From positions 617,775,755 through 617,839,754 of the forward strand of contig NC_081409.1 of assembly GCF_030272615.1 (NCBI RefSeq): DNA of 64,000 nucleotides, in the 5' to 3' direction. Numbering within the stretch: the stretch's first letter is position 1; each line of letters starts with the position of its first letter. This DNA comes from Cryptomeria japonica. Its lineage: Eukaryota > Streptophyta > Pinopsida > Cupressales > Cupressaceae. Made by a program: the position numbers and the translations under genes. A model generated the notes under the pieces. That model was not told where the DNA came from, ran no database searches, and saw nothing but the letters and a program-made list of their open reading frames with translations. Below are positions 37,224-48,187 of this stretch, piece after piece.

Positions 37224-37409
37224 TGTAATGGTAACTGTATATTAACATTAGATGCGAAACCTCTATTTAAAGAGATTACAAAGACGATGTTTCTTAAGGA
37301 AACAATTGTTAACTGAAGACAAAATTAGAAGCTAACTAAACTAAACTAGGATTACATTATTGATCATTAATAAGCAAATATGCTAATATTATTCTAATAC
37401 CCTTCCTCA

Positions 37410-37625
37410 ATGGTCAATCTCTCAACTACACCAAGTTGCCTTCTAAATTTCACCAAACTTGTCCGGGCTCAGAGACTTGGTGAGGATGTTTGCAGTGTGA
37501 TCCTTGGTTGGAACATACTACAACTAAACTGAGCCATCTTCTACAAGCTTCCAGATGAAATGACAATGAAACTAAACATGCTTGGTCCGCTCATGGAAGA
37601 TTGGATTTTGGCTATGCTCTTGTCT
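37410..37625 (-). pseudogene. Copia RNase H C-terminal remnant
   Basis: The minus strand reads ERTKHV, FHCHFIWKLVEDGSV and YVPTKDHTANILTKSLSPDK, the conserved end of copia polyproteins, followed by the polypurine tract and 3' LTR of the host element. A stop replaces the Glu of 'KHVEFHCHF'. This identifies the 37224-56651 element as copia. Confidence 0.8.
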
Positions 37626-38321
37626 AGTCTGAGTTTGCGTCTGGTTCGTGTGAGCAGTTACATACTTGCAGAGTTTACGTATATAGGCAATTACATTATG
37701 ATGTTTCTAAACAAAACAAATGTAAATAGAAGCCAAAATTAGAAACTACCTAAACTAACTAAGATGACCATTAGAGAAACATTACATTATTTTAATACCC
37801 TCCCTTAATGGTCATCATACTAACTACCCTAGAGAAGACAATCCATAGGTCTTTTGGTCACAAATGCATAGAAGGCTGCCCCCTTCTCTTCAGAACGCTT
37901 TGCGACATGAGTCTGCTATTGAGACCCTCCTTGATGCTACAAAACTTCTGGAAATGACCAAGATAACCGAAATCCTTCCAACTTGATGTTGGGAATCAAA
38001 ACTGCCCCTCCTTGTAGCTAGAGATACTGAGAACAACTTCTCAAACTGAAACCACAATTTTGAGGAGAAAATCGCCAAACCCAAACCGCCTGATTTTTTA
38101 GGAGAAAAATAAAAAAACCCAATAGTAATTTTTTGAGGAAAAAATTATAAAACCTAACAATAATTTTTTTGAGGAAAAAATCATAAAACCTAACAGGAAT
38201 TTTTTTTTAGGAAAAATATATAAAACCCCAAAATGATTTTTAAGGAGAAAATTGAAAAAACCCAGAAATGATTTTTGAGAAAATTGAAAAAGCCAGACAA
38301 TTTTTGAGGAGAAAAATCGAT
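37626..38321. repeat. Copia interior: AAAACC-rich repeats and a second LTR-end-like block
   Basis: At 37770-37815 a sequence like the LTR/polypurine junction (TTTTAATACCCTCCCTTAATGG) repeats the junction at 37390-37415, as if two related 3' ends stood in tandem. From 38095 to 38320 the DNA is a degenerate repeat of AAAACCCAATAATTTTTTGAGG type. No genes. Confidence 0.5.
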
Positions 38322-38588
38322 TGTTTTCCCTCTCGGGTGAATAATTTAAAGCATACAGATACAACACGTAATGCAGAATAATAATGCCATAGATATCAGA
38401 TGAAATATAAGAGATATTATTCCATTCATAATCGTGTGTCACAAGTTACATTCGGAAGTATATAAAGATATCGAGGGGGTGTGAGCGCCAACCGTCGCAC
38501 CGCAACTACCATCCCTCGGTTACCAACTAACCAAGACAATTACAACTTAATTAACTAGTTTTATTTTCGTACAATATTGCTGCTTACA
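38322..38588 (-). repeat. Gypsy 3' LTR
   Basis: TGTTTTCCCTCTCGGG to TGCTGCTTACA, preceded on its left by TCGAT. On its right lies the polypurine tract, minus strand TTTTTTGGGGGGGATGA (38589-38606), which defines this as the 3' LTR of the minus-strand element. Confidence 0.92.
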
Positions 38589-38610
38589 TCATCCCCCCCA
38601 AAAAACAAGG

Positions 38611-39180
38611 TCATCTCCGGACGACTGAAAAACAACATGGCAGGATTACAACATAAAACTCAGGACTGAGAAGGGGTGGAGGAAGCATCCCTGGTGGAGA
38701 GGGGGCGGCACTCAGGTGAGCGCATAACTCGTAGACCTGTTCAGTCCGCAACTTGAGGTCCCGCTCCGCCACCATCTGGCGTTCCATCGCTATTTTCACA
38801 ATCAATGTAGCCTCCAAAACTTCCTTATCTTTCTGGTCCACCTGCTCCAAAGCGCTACTCAGTCGGTTCTTCAACATAGTCTTGTCTTCCTGCACTTCCG
38901 CCAACCGTGCCGCCAAGGCACCCCTAGCCGTCCTCTCTCCGGCTAACACTGTCTCCAAGGCAATGTGTTCTTCATCCCACGCGGCCGTCGCCCAGGCCAA
39001 TTGCTCTCTGTGGAGCTCCTCCGTCTGCTGGAGCCTAGTAACCAACTCGTCCCGTGCCAACACGGCCTCCTTGCGCTGGGTCTCTGTACTGTCGGCAATA
39101 TATTGCGTCCTCCGCAACTCATAGTAAGTTTCTCGGAAGGATTGTTCTATTTGCCTCAACAATGCCTCTCTGCTGGTTTA
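38611..39180 (-). CDS. Gypsy 3' frame: coiled-coil protein
   Basis: Uninterrupted frame of about 183-190 codons after integrase, overlapping the end of the integrase frame in another phase. It is dominated by heptad-like coiled coil ([60 protein letters not shown]) and has a Pro-rich tail ([12 protein letters not shown]). No transmembrane or chromodomain signature is visible. It is the only long undamaged frame in the element. It could be a separate accessory protein, a frameshifted C-terminal tail of pol, or a pol tail left readable by chance. Alanine- and arginine-rich content suits a rod-like oligomerising domain. Confidence 0.6.
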
Positions 39181-40204
39181 GCCAACCTGCTCTCGGAGTA
39201 AACTTCATTCGCCAAAGATGCTTGTCGTGCCAGACCTTCCGTCTTTGCTGGGCTGCCTTTGTAGCCCATTGTGCCATCATTCTTTTTTCGTCCAGCTTGC
39301 TTAAGGCATACAGTCTCTCCCTCAGGCTCTCCATATCGTCGAGTCTGTTCTCCACTGCAATGCGAAGGCTTGGCACCATGAACTCTGCTGGCACCATAGC
39401 TTCCTGCCCGTACATGAGTTGGAACGGAGTCTGGCCGGTGGTCACCTTGTAGGTTGTGCGGTAGGCCCACAAGACCGAAGGCAATTTTTCTTCCTAGTCT
39501 TCTCCCTCAACACCACACGACTTGTAAATCACGCCCACGAGAATCTTGTTGGTAGCCTCGGCCTGTCCATTGGCTCGCGGGTAATGGGGGCTAGACAATG
39601 AATGGAAAATCTTGAATTCCGTAGTAAGGAGTTTAATAATGTGATTCACAAAATGTCCACCCCTGTCGCTTGTCAACTACATAGGGATCCCATATTGTGT
39701 AATAATTTGCTCGTAGATGAATCTTGCTGTACTTATGGCTGAGTTGTCAGGTAGGGCCCACGCTTCAAACCACTTGGTTAAATATTCTGTGGCTACCACA
39801 ATGTAGCGACACCTCCTAGCGCGGCTCACCTTGAGCGGCCCGATAAAATCCAGCCCCCAGCGCTCGAATAGTTCTTGAGCATGCAAAGGGTTGAGGGGCA
39901 TGAAATCCCTTTTTAGCGGCCTCCCCGCTTTCTGGCACGTATCACAACCTACTACCCATTCTCTCGCATCATTATACAATGTGGGCCACCAGAGGCCTGC
40001 TAGTAATACCTTCCTTGCTGTAGTGTCCGGTCCCATATGGCCTCCCGCGGGCCCCTCATGTGCTTCCCTCATGACGCTTGGCACCTCTTCCTCCATCACA
40101 CACCGACGTAACACCTCGTCGGGCCCCATTTTATACAATAAACCATTAATTAGCTGGAATGTGCGGTTTCTCAACACAAGCTTTCTTCGCTCTCCCGGTG
40201 GCAT
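39119..40204 (-). pseudogene. Gypsy integrase
   Basis: Same frame throughout with in-frame stops near 39677 and 39494. HHCC zinc region: HEGPAGGHMGPDTTARKV and CDTCQKAG. The catalytic triad is recognisable: first Asp in WGLDFIGPLK, second in TSDRGGHFV, Glu in ANGQAEATNK. C-terminal part: [28 protein letters not shown] and a long DEKR-type helix. Both stops are TAG at places where Gln or Trp is expected. Integrase inserts the cDNA into host DNA; this copy would yield only truncated products. Confidence 0.92.
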
Positions 40205-40312
40205 GCCTTGGGGGAATATGGAGGTGGAGAGATATTCCCCGATGGCAGTATACCATGGTGGTAGTACTGCGATCTTGAATAGGTGGGCGTCCGGGAAGTC
40301 GTCATTTACCCC

Positions 40313-41198
40313 TTATGGCGGCTCTCCGGACTTGATCCAGGACAATTGGTCAGCAATGACATGGCTTTTGCCTGGCCGTACAATTATTGTGAACGTAAAC
40401 TCTTGAAGTAGCAGTAGCCATCTGCTTATCCTGCCTTGGATGATGGGTTTGTTTACCAGGTACATCAAGGCCTGATGGTCCACATAGAAGGTGAAGGGTG
40501 TTGCTAGCAGGTAGTGTCGAAATTTCTGTACGGCATAGACCATCCTGAGGGCCTCCCTCTCGGTGGTACTGTAGTTCCTCTCGGCTTTCGACATCAACCT
40601 ACATGCAAAATAGATGGGGTGATCCAACCCGTGTGCCCCTTCCTGCGCTAGCGTAGCACCAATGGCATAGTTCGAGGCATCCACGTGTACATGGAATTCT
40701 CGGTCCCAGTCTGGATAGGCTAGAATGGTTGCTGCCACCAGTCTCGTCTTGAGTTCCTGGAATGCTTCCCTTTGTGCCGATTCCCATATGTATGGTTCGC
40801 CCTTTCGAGTTAGTTTGTCGAGTGGAAATGAAAGTTGGGCAAAGTTCTTGATGAACTTCCGGTAGTATCCAATGTGACCCAAAAAGGACTTGACTCCTGT
40901 CACATCAATGGGCGACTCCATTTCCACAATTACTCGTACCTTATCTGGGTCAGTTTTCAGTCCAACTTTACAAATGATATGGCCTAGCAACTTCCCCTGT
41001 GGTACCATAAACCGGCATTTCCGTGGATTTAAGGCGAGCCTGGCCCTTTGGCACTGCTCCATGCACTCTCTCAACGCCACCAAGTGAGTGTCTTCGCTAC
41101 TGAAAATCGACCAGTCATCCAAAAAGGCTTTAAAATTTCCCACTGACATCTTATCAAAGATGTGAAGAACTATCCTTTGGAAGGTTGCGGGAGCGTTG
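40313..41198 (-). pseudogene. Gypsy reverse transcriptase (C-terminal part) and RNase H
   Basis: Starts at NAPATFQRIVLHIFDKMS, directly left of the solo LTR, and continues FKAFLDDWSIFS, the catalytic F-L-D-D variant of YxDD, then LNPRKCRFMVPQGKLLGHI. RNase H begins near FHVHVDASNYAIGATLAQ and includes YSTTEREALRMVYAVQKFRH and FYVDHQAL. A TAA near 40313 separates it from integrase in the same frame. Its missing N-terminal half is at 42469-42984. Confidence 0.93.
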
Positions 41199-42461
41199 TG
41201 TTGGAACCCTAAAATTCGGAATTTTTTGAATTCCAAATTCCAACACATGGAGCAAGAAAAATTCTAAATATATATATATATATTTAATAGGTACAAGTAA
41301 TATATTTTATATTTGTTGCACAATATGAAACCATAACATAAACACAATAATGGGCATAAAAAATGGAGTGTGAAGCACCAAAGGGGGTATTTACATCATT
41401 TAAAGACCATTTATCCATTATATACCCATAAAATAGCCTTAAAATACCTCTAATATGCCTAAACAACTTGTAAAGTGACAATTAATTACATAAACTAAGG
41501 CAATTTCGGGATTTGGAATTATTTTTATTTAAAAGGGGGGTGTCTTTTCACCCAAAGGGGTATGAAAACCATTCAAACACATATATATGTGTGATGTAAA
41601 ATGTAAAAAGAAAAACAGAGAAGAGAGATAGAGGAGGTGGAGGCAATTTTGTACTTTTAATCTTTTTATCAAAAATAACCAGTTGCATTTTCTTTCTCAT
41701 ATGTGTTGAGAGTTAACATATTTTTAGAAGGCAGTTGCTTATGATATTATCTAAAAGTGGATAAGGTTATTCGTGTTTTTCCAGTAAAATTTTGTGTTTT
41801 ATATTGTAGATTTGGATCAAAAAGATTTACTCGCGAATTGTAATTGTTCCTTGTATTTCTTCCTTGGATGGTCTCTTAAAAGTTAGGGTTAAATTCATTC
41901 AAGCAGTTTACAATATAGACATTGAAGTAGAGCTCATAAGAAACAGAAACTGACAGACTCATCGAGAGGTGGTGGGATTAAAAACTGTCTCATAAGTTTA
42001 CACAATAAGTCCTAAAGAAATATAAGACTCTGTAGCCCAAATAGGAGGAAAGACACTGATCATTTGTAAACAAACCCTTTAACCATACTAGTTACCCTTT
42101 ACCTTTATGCATTAGGATTAGTAGAGTAGGTATAGTAGGTAATTTAGCCAAAGTGTAACATATATACTTTTGTAAGATACATAGATCAATACACACATCT
42201 GAAATCAGTTTGTTTAAGAAACTTATGCCATTCTGAGACTAGGAGATATCAGATTAAGACACTAAATCTGCTATAAAAAGCATTAGTTGAAGGAACAACT
42301 AGTGAGTAGGTATACCCGCCTAGGTCCTGCAGAGCCTAAAGTGAGAGAGTTAGTAACCAAATAGGTTCACTCTATAAGTTGGCCAAGTCAATTGGAGGGT
42401 TTGATCATAGGAGTTGGCATTTCCTTAGAACCTATCCAATCTGTTGATTTGAGACCCAACA
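41199..42461 (+). mobile_element. Solo LTR (1263 bp) inserted in gypsy RT
   Basis: TGTTGGAACCCTAAAATTCG to GAGACCCAACA, flanked by CGTTG at 41194-41198 and 42462-42466. It splits the RT within the MPFG(x)CNAPATFQ segment. Its ends match the solo LTR at 7324-11006. It contains a short TATATATATAT run near the left end and no coding sequence. Confidence 0.92.
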
Positions 42462-43306
42462 CGTTGCACTAGCCGAAGGGCATTCGGTTGTACGCATAGA
42501 CTCCATCTTCCACCACAAAGGTGGTCTTCAGCTTGTCCTCGTCAGCTATCGAAATCTGGTTGTACCCTGAGAAGCCGTCAAGAAATGAGTACATTTCATG
42601 GCCAACCACCTCCTCTAGGATACTGTCTATGAAGGGTATGGGAAACGGGTCCTTGATGGTGACTGCGTTGAGGCACCGAAAATCCACGTAGATGCGGATC
42701 TCGTTGGCCTCCTTCTTTAGTGAAATCACAATCGGTGAGACCCACTCACTTGTCTCCACTCGAAATATGATGCCGGCCTCCAACATCCGTTTGATTTCCT
42801 CGTTCACCTTGGCAGCATAGTTTTTGTTCATTCGGTATGGCCTCTTCCGTACCGGTTGAGCTCTTGGGACCAATGGTATCCGATGGACACACATTTCTGG
42901 CGGAACCCCCTTCAGATCCTTGTAGGACCACGCGAATACGTCCTTGTATTCCAGGAAGGTTTTGAATGCTGCAACCTTCAGCACTGGGCTCCAATTGTCG
43001 CCTACCCAGATATTTCAGGGATTGGCAGTGTCTCCCAGGTTTGTCTCCTTCACAGTGGGGTCTTCGTACCGGATTGACCTATCTTTCGAAAATTCGTATG
43101 CCGAGACATCATTTACTTTGGCATCTCCCTTCTTGTACTCCGTGTATTCTGGCAGAAACTCCTCCTTCTCGCCTAGCTCGTCCTCAATCTGTAGCATGTG
43201 ACAAGCCGGATGAAACACTTCATAGTCTTCCATTTGCCAGTGGAAGAGTCCATTCAATGAGGAAGTATCATCTTCTGAACATCCGCCAAGTTCCAGCACT
43301 CCTTCC
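42462..43306 (-). pseudogene. Gypsy pol: linker and reverse transcriptase N-terminal part
   Basis: From the right, an acidic linker (QQEGVLELGGCSEDD; YTEYKKGDAKVNDVSAYEFS) runs to a TGA near 43015, then in the same frame VAAFKTFLEYKDVFAWSYKD, the RT start RKRPYRMNKNYAAK, LEAGIIFRVETSEWVSPIV, YVDFRCLNAVTIKDPFPIP and MYSFLDGFSGYNQISIA up to YNRMPFG. A TAG follows at the break point next to the solo LTR. Together with 40313-41198 it forms a full-length RT. Confidence 0.93.
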
Positions 43307-45623
43307 TGTTGACGTGTATTTTGTACACTATCAAACACAGAATAAAATACCTAAAGGTACCTTATCCTCTCTTGAGTAAAGCCTCCGAATGTTGAAGATG
43401 TCGCGAAAAGGATCAATCGGGATGACTTCAAGGTTCTTGTATGTAGGGTCTCTACGTGTGGATAAGCTCTCTGTGGTATGATGTGATTTGCTGGAATCAC
43501 AAGGGGACTTACATTCGATGATTGAACGTCTGATCTGCTTTGAATATTGCTGGAACACAGGCTCTTACTAACTTTGACTTGAAAAAAAGGAAAAAAGAGG
43601 AGGGTGAGGAAAGAATCTAATCCTAATACTAAGGAATGTAGGAGCAATGATTGATCTTTGATGAAATTCTAACTAGGTCTTGTTTTGACATCGCAGGACC
43701 ATCTCCACAAGGCTAGTGCGATCTTCGAAGGAAAGCTTTATGATGTTCAAATCATCACTGTAGGCATAGACACCATCAGGTTGATGCATATCAATGAAGA
43801 AGCGACAATTGAAGTTAAGCTTAAGCTGAATGATTCCAGTTGACTACGCAAGGCAAGTCTGCAATCAACAAACTGCTAGTAGTATGGATATACGAATTTC
43901 ACCATCAATCAAGCACATTTCTTCCACTCATCTAATAACATGAAATCAAACATGAGAAGTATAAAGACCATGCAAATTGTCGAATTGACCCATAAATTTC
44001 ACCATTTCTTCAATGAAGTTACAAGTCTTTTACAACAACATCTTGGCAACAATCTTTGCCTTCTCTCTCTACTCTACTCTAATTGCTATTCTATCAACTA
44101 GCTAATCACCTTCTAACTACTCACTATCTGTCTTCTAACTGCTTCCAACTATATTCTAACTATATCTTTACAAAATGAAATGCCAGGGCTTATATAGTGC
44201 CCTCAATACAATTCGATGGCTTAGATCAATTCGAGATCAATGGCCAAGATTCAACAATGAAAAACCCTAATTAGGGTTTGTTACAACCATTACATAACAT
44301 TTAATGCTTGACCAATGATAAAATTGTATTGCTTGGACACATGTCCTCTCTAGAAAATTCAACCAATGGATAGCTGGGGTAGGTACATCGGAGTTTGTGC
44401 CACCTTCCATGAGTTAGGTACATTGAATCTGGAAATGCTGAGGTGGACCACACTGACTGGAGAAGTGATGACTGGGATGCCACCTCATCTGACACTTGTA
44501 ACTTGGTAGATATTCAACTTGATGTTGTTGAGAAGCTAGCTTTAATTAATTCATCTGGAACTATCTGCTTCTTCAACAAACCCTTGTTCTAACTTCTTGT
44601 GCAGGATGATTGATGTACCTCGCCTTGGAATACTGGATTGGAGAAGGTCACCCTTATCTTGATGATGTTAGTCCAAAGAAGGCCATCCTTGTCGATGCTA
44701 GGCTGGAGGAGGTCGCCCTTGTCCTTGCTTGATCGTCCTGGAGGAGACCATCCTTGATCTGGCTTGATTTTCCTTGATGAGAGCCTTCCGACTTGTAGAT
44801 CCTTCGAGTTTGGGAGTCGCCATCTTGATACCTACACAACATTTCAAAATTAGTAACATGTTTTGCAACGTGGAAATATAGACTAGAAAGAGGATTTAAG
44901 TTTTAAATTAGGAAACCTCATGATAAATCTTTGAATTATCATTTCCTAAATTTAACTAAGCCACTTGAAATTGAAAATTGAAAATTCAAAATTGAGACTA
45001 GGAGAATCTCGCCATACCTCCACTTGAGAACTAAATCTAAGAAAAGATGCAAAATTAAGCAAGTTTGCTAGGCAAAATGTGGATCGAAGTCTTCAAAATG
45101 TGCTTCTTCTATCAACTTCACCACCTCTAGCCTTCAACGCCTTGAGGAAAATTTGCTCCACCTCTGGCCTTCAACAAAAATCGCTCCTTCCTAGACCAAA
45201 TTTCGCACCTTGTTGCTCTTCTCCAAATCGCACTTGAGTGAATGAGTGAATGGTGGATTAACATCGCTCAAGATACCCCCACTATATAGGCGCTTACCAT
45301 TGCAATTTCCCATAGGCCGACTTGGAAAATAGGCCAAAAATAAATAAAAATTTAATAAAAGAGGAGGCCGACTTTATAAAAACATTAAATAATACCCCAA
45401 GCGCCCCAATTTTATTTTTAAATTAATAATAATTAATTTTAATTGCCTTTATAATTAAAATTTTGATTTTTTAAAGGCATAAATTAATTATTAAATGTTT
45501 TGCGCACTTATTAAATGTCAATTTAATTTCAAAAATATTTCAAGGTTTTATCGAAATTGGCATTTAATGTGTCATAGATGATATTGGCGCCTAGGCATGG
45601 CAAGATAATGGACATCAACAAGA

Positions 45624-46903
45624 TCGCTCTGGTCCCTGGGAGAGGGACAGGAGCGCCCTTACACTTCAGCCTTGCAATTCTTGTTTTTCACGTTCAACAC
45701 TTCATCCTGGACGTCCAAAATGGCATTTTACTTGAAATCTTGAGTTTGATCTATTCAATTTTTGGAACGAATGCTCCTTAGAACCATTTTCGCCCTGGTC
45801 CCTTGGTGAGGGACAGGAGCGATTTTGCCTTTTGCCCTTTGTTTTTGTCTTTTCCAATCGCCAATGCAAGTTGTGAGGTAGGCAATGGTCATTATTGTTC
45901 GTCCTATGCATGTTCAATTCACCCTCTCAAGACAAAACGAGCTCTTCTAAGGATTTTCGCCCTGGTCCTCCAGTGAAGGACAGGAGCGATTTTTGTATTT
46001 GAGCCTAAGATTATTGATTCTTGGGGTAATTTCTTTGTTCATCATCTTCTTAAAGGCATTTCTGACTTTGCACAACCTTGCCTTGGCGTGGTCTTGGAAG
46101 GAAATGATTGTTTTAATGAATATCGCCTTGGTCCTTGACTGAAGGACATGAGCGCCTTTACACTTTATTGCACAAATTCTTAATCGTATCAACCTTGAAT
46201 CACTTTCTAGACGTAGAATATCATTCCCCCCTTCATCTTGAGTCCTGGAAGCAAGAAATAGTATTTCACAATGCTAGGTAATTAAGTATTTTGAAAGTTT
46301 CGCTCAGGTCCCTTGGTGAGGGACAGGAGCGCCCTAGCCATTTTTCATCAACTTGATGGCCTTTGTTACTTCATTCCTCCGTGAAACCTTTTAAACATCA
46401 TTTTGACCTTGCGTCTTGACTTGGATTCGTCCGAATTTGGAGAGGAAGGTTAGCTAATGTGTTTTTCGCCTTGGTCCCTGGGAGAGGGACAGGAGCGATT
46501 TTGCATTTATAAGCTCACTTGTGTTTTGCTAGCTTCGAAAATTATCTTCAACGGATCGATTGCGTCTTCCTTCACCCACCTCAAACGCGAAACTTGCCTT
46601 CCTTTTGCCAAAAACTTGTCTTGAGGGAAAATCGCTCTGGTCCCTTGGAGAGGGACAGGAGCGCCCTGGCCTTAATGAGCTCATTTATGCCTTGTTAACT
46701 TTCAAAACTATCTTCAATGGGTTGATTACGTCCTCCTTCATGCCTTTGATGTCTCAATTTGTCCAAACAAGGTCAGGAATGACTCCACTAAGCTTTTTCG
46801 CTCTGGACCCTTGGTGAAGGACATGAGCGATTCGCCTTGGACCCTTGGAGAGGGACAGGAGCGCTTTTCGCTCTGGATCCTCAGTGAAGGACAGGAGCGA
46901 AAT
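45624..46903. repeat. Array of ten hairpins, ~167-bp spacing (type A)
   Basis: Hairpins begin near 45624, 45790, 45958, 46125, 46299, 46467, 46632, 46798, 46833 and 46869. A typical copy has left arm TCGCTCTGGTCCCT, a loop of about 5 nt and right arm AGGGACAGGAGCG(A). The first eight are 165-174 bp apart. The last three follow each other every 35-36 bp with no spacer. The spacers are diverged copies of one another, whereas the arms are well kept. Confidence 0.92.
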
Positions 46904-47109
46904 TTGACTTTTTGAACTCTCTATTAGGATAATTTTTTATGGAATATAACATTTATGACATTTCCTTCTATGTTTCTTCTTTCTTATACTTTAAGTTATA
47001 TTCCATATATACTTTAAGTTATATTCCATATATACTTTCAGGATGTTTGAGAGTGGTTTTAGACCTCCAGGAGTTATATTGCAAAATCTAGTTTTTTGAG
47101 GTTTTTCAG

Positions 47110-47250
47110 TTTCCAGACTTAGTCAAATTTGAGGATCAGGACATTCCAGACTTAGCCAAATTTTCAGGATCAGGACATTCCAGACTTAGCCAAATTTTCA
47201 GGATCAGGACATTCCAGACTTAGCCAAATTTTCAGGATCAGGACTTCACT
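47110..47250 (+). repeat. 34-bp tandem repeat
   Basis: CAGGATCAGGACATTCCAGA plus CTTAGCCAAATTTT, about 3.5 near-perfect copies, within the U3 of the P-family solo LTR. Confidence 0.92.
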
Positions 47251-47406
47251 CCAACAGGACTTGCTATCCTATTGATCTCCCCGACAGCACTCAAAATGCA
47301 AAGGCCAACTGACAAAACCCTAAAAGACCTAGAAAATAAACCCTAAAAAGCAAAAAAAACATGGGTCCCCATTTGAAATGGGGCGATGTGTGAAAACGTC
47401 ACAACA

Positions 47407-48180
47407 CTTCCTTGTTTGGTTCCCTCTCGTCTTTACCTTCATAGGAGTCCCACTCCCATCTGTTTGAATCCTCCGAATCCGAGTCAGATGATGCCAGTTC
47501 CTCGCCGACAACCTGGGTCCTCAGATCAATGGTATACTTCCGCCCCCCTTTCTTCATAGAAAGGGTGTTCTTTTTCCAGTCGTGGTTCACCTTTGCTGTA
47601 ACCAGCCACCCTCTGCCCAAGATGGCGTCGTACCCCTTCTTCTTGAGTGGGATTACCACAAAATCTAGTATGAAGGGTTGCGTGCCGATGGTGACCGACT
47701 GGGCCATCAGGGTGCCGAGTGGCTTGATGCCGTGTTGGTCTGCACCTGCCAAGTTGAATGTGGGTGGCCATAGTGCTGGCTTCCTGAGCTTCTTCCACGT
47801 ATCCTCTGGTAGGACATTCACCTCTGAACCTCCATCCATGATGGTGTCTTTGAGGATAGCCCCGAGAATTCCCATCTCTACTACAGCAGGATGTCGACCA
47901 CTATTTATGGCCAACAACATTGGGTCAGCCGAGGGGCTGATCGGAACTTCCGCCCGTGTGGCATGCAAAGGTGCTTGCGCATTGGTTTGTATGGAACTAA
48001 AAATGGCGATTCTCAACTGTGGCATTGTTTCCAGAAGGTCCTTTACCCTTATAGGTACTTCCATCTGCAGTACTTGCCCAATGATGTTATTTTTAGCTTT
48101 CGTACGGGATGATGTACTCGCCACTTCGTTGTTCCGTCGTTCAGCCGTCATCTCACGTTCAATATTGGCTTTTGCCTCCC
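47407..48180 (-). pseudogene. Gypsy protease region
   Basis: One open stretch with LQMEVPIRVKDLLETMPQLR, then the aspartic protease site ILKDTIMDGGSEVNVLPEDT and GYDAILGRGWLVTAKVNHDW. The D-G-G-S form of the active site, in place of D-S/T-G, is common in Tat/Athila-like plant gypsy elements. The frame runs into the solo LTR at 47406 and resumes at 43306. A stop near 48188 separates it from the zinc-knuckle region. Confidence 0.88.
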
Positions 48181-48187
48181 GTAATCT

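Larger units (their letters stand above)
43307..47406 (-). mobile_element. P-family solo LTR (4.1 kb) with hairpin array
   Basis: TGTTGACGTGTATTTTGTA to CGTCACAACA, flanked by CTTCC at 43302-43306 and 47407-47411. It splits gypsy pol between protease and RT. A minus-strand TATA box, CTATATAAGCCC (about 44186-44197), sets its orientation: about 0.9 kb of R-U5 on the left and 3.2 kb of U3 on the right. U3 carries ten hairpins (45624-46903), two 23-bp repeats (46985-47035), a 34-bp tandem repeat (47120-47245) and, near the end, CCCCATTTGAAATGGGG, a perfect palindrome. No coding sequence. Confidence 0.92.

Noticed and set aside
38753-39452. + strand frames opposite the gypsy coiled-coil and integrase
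   Set aside because: Antisense shadows; the minus strand carries the heptads and integrase motifs.
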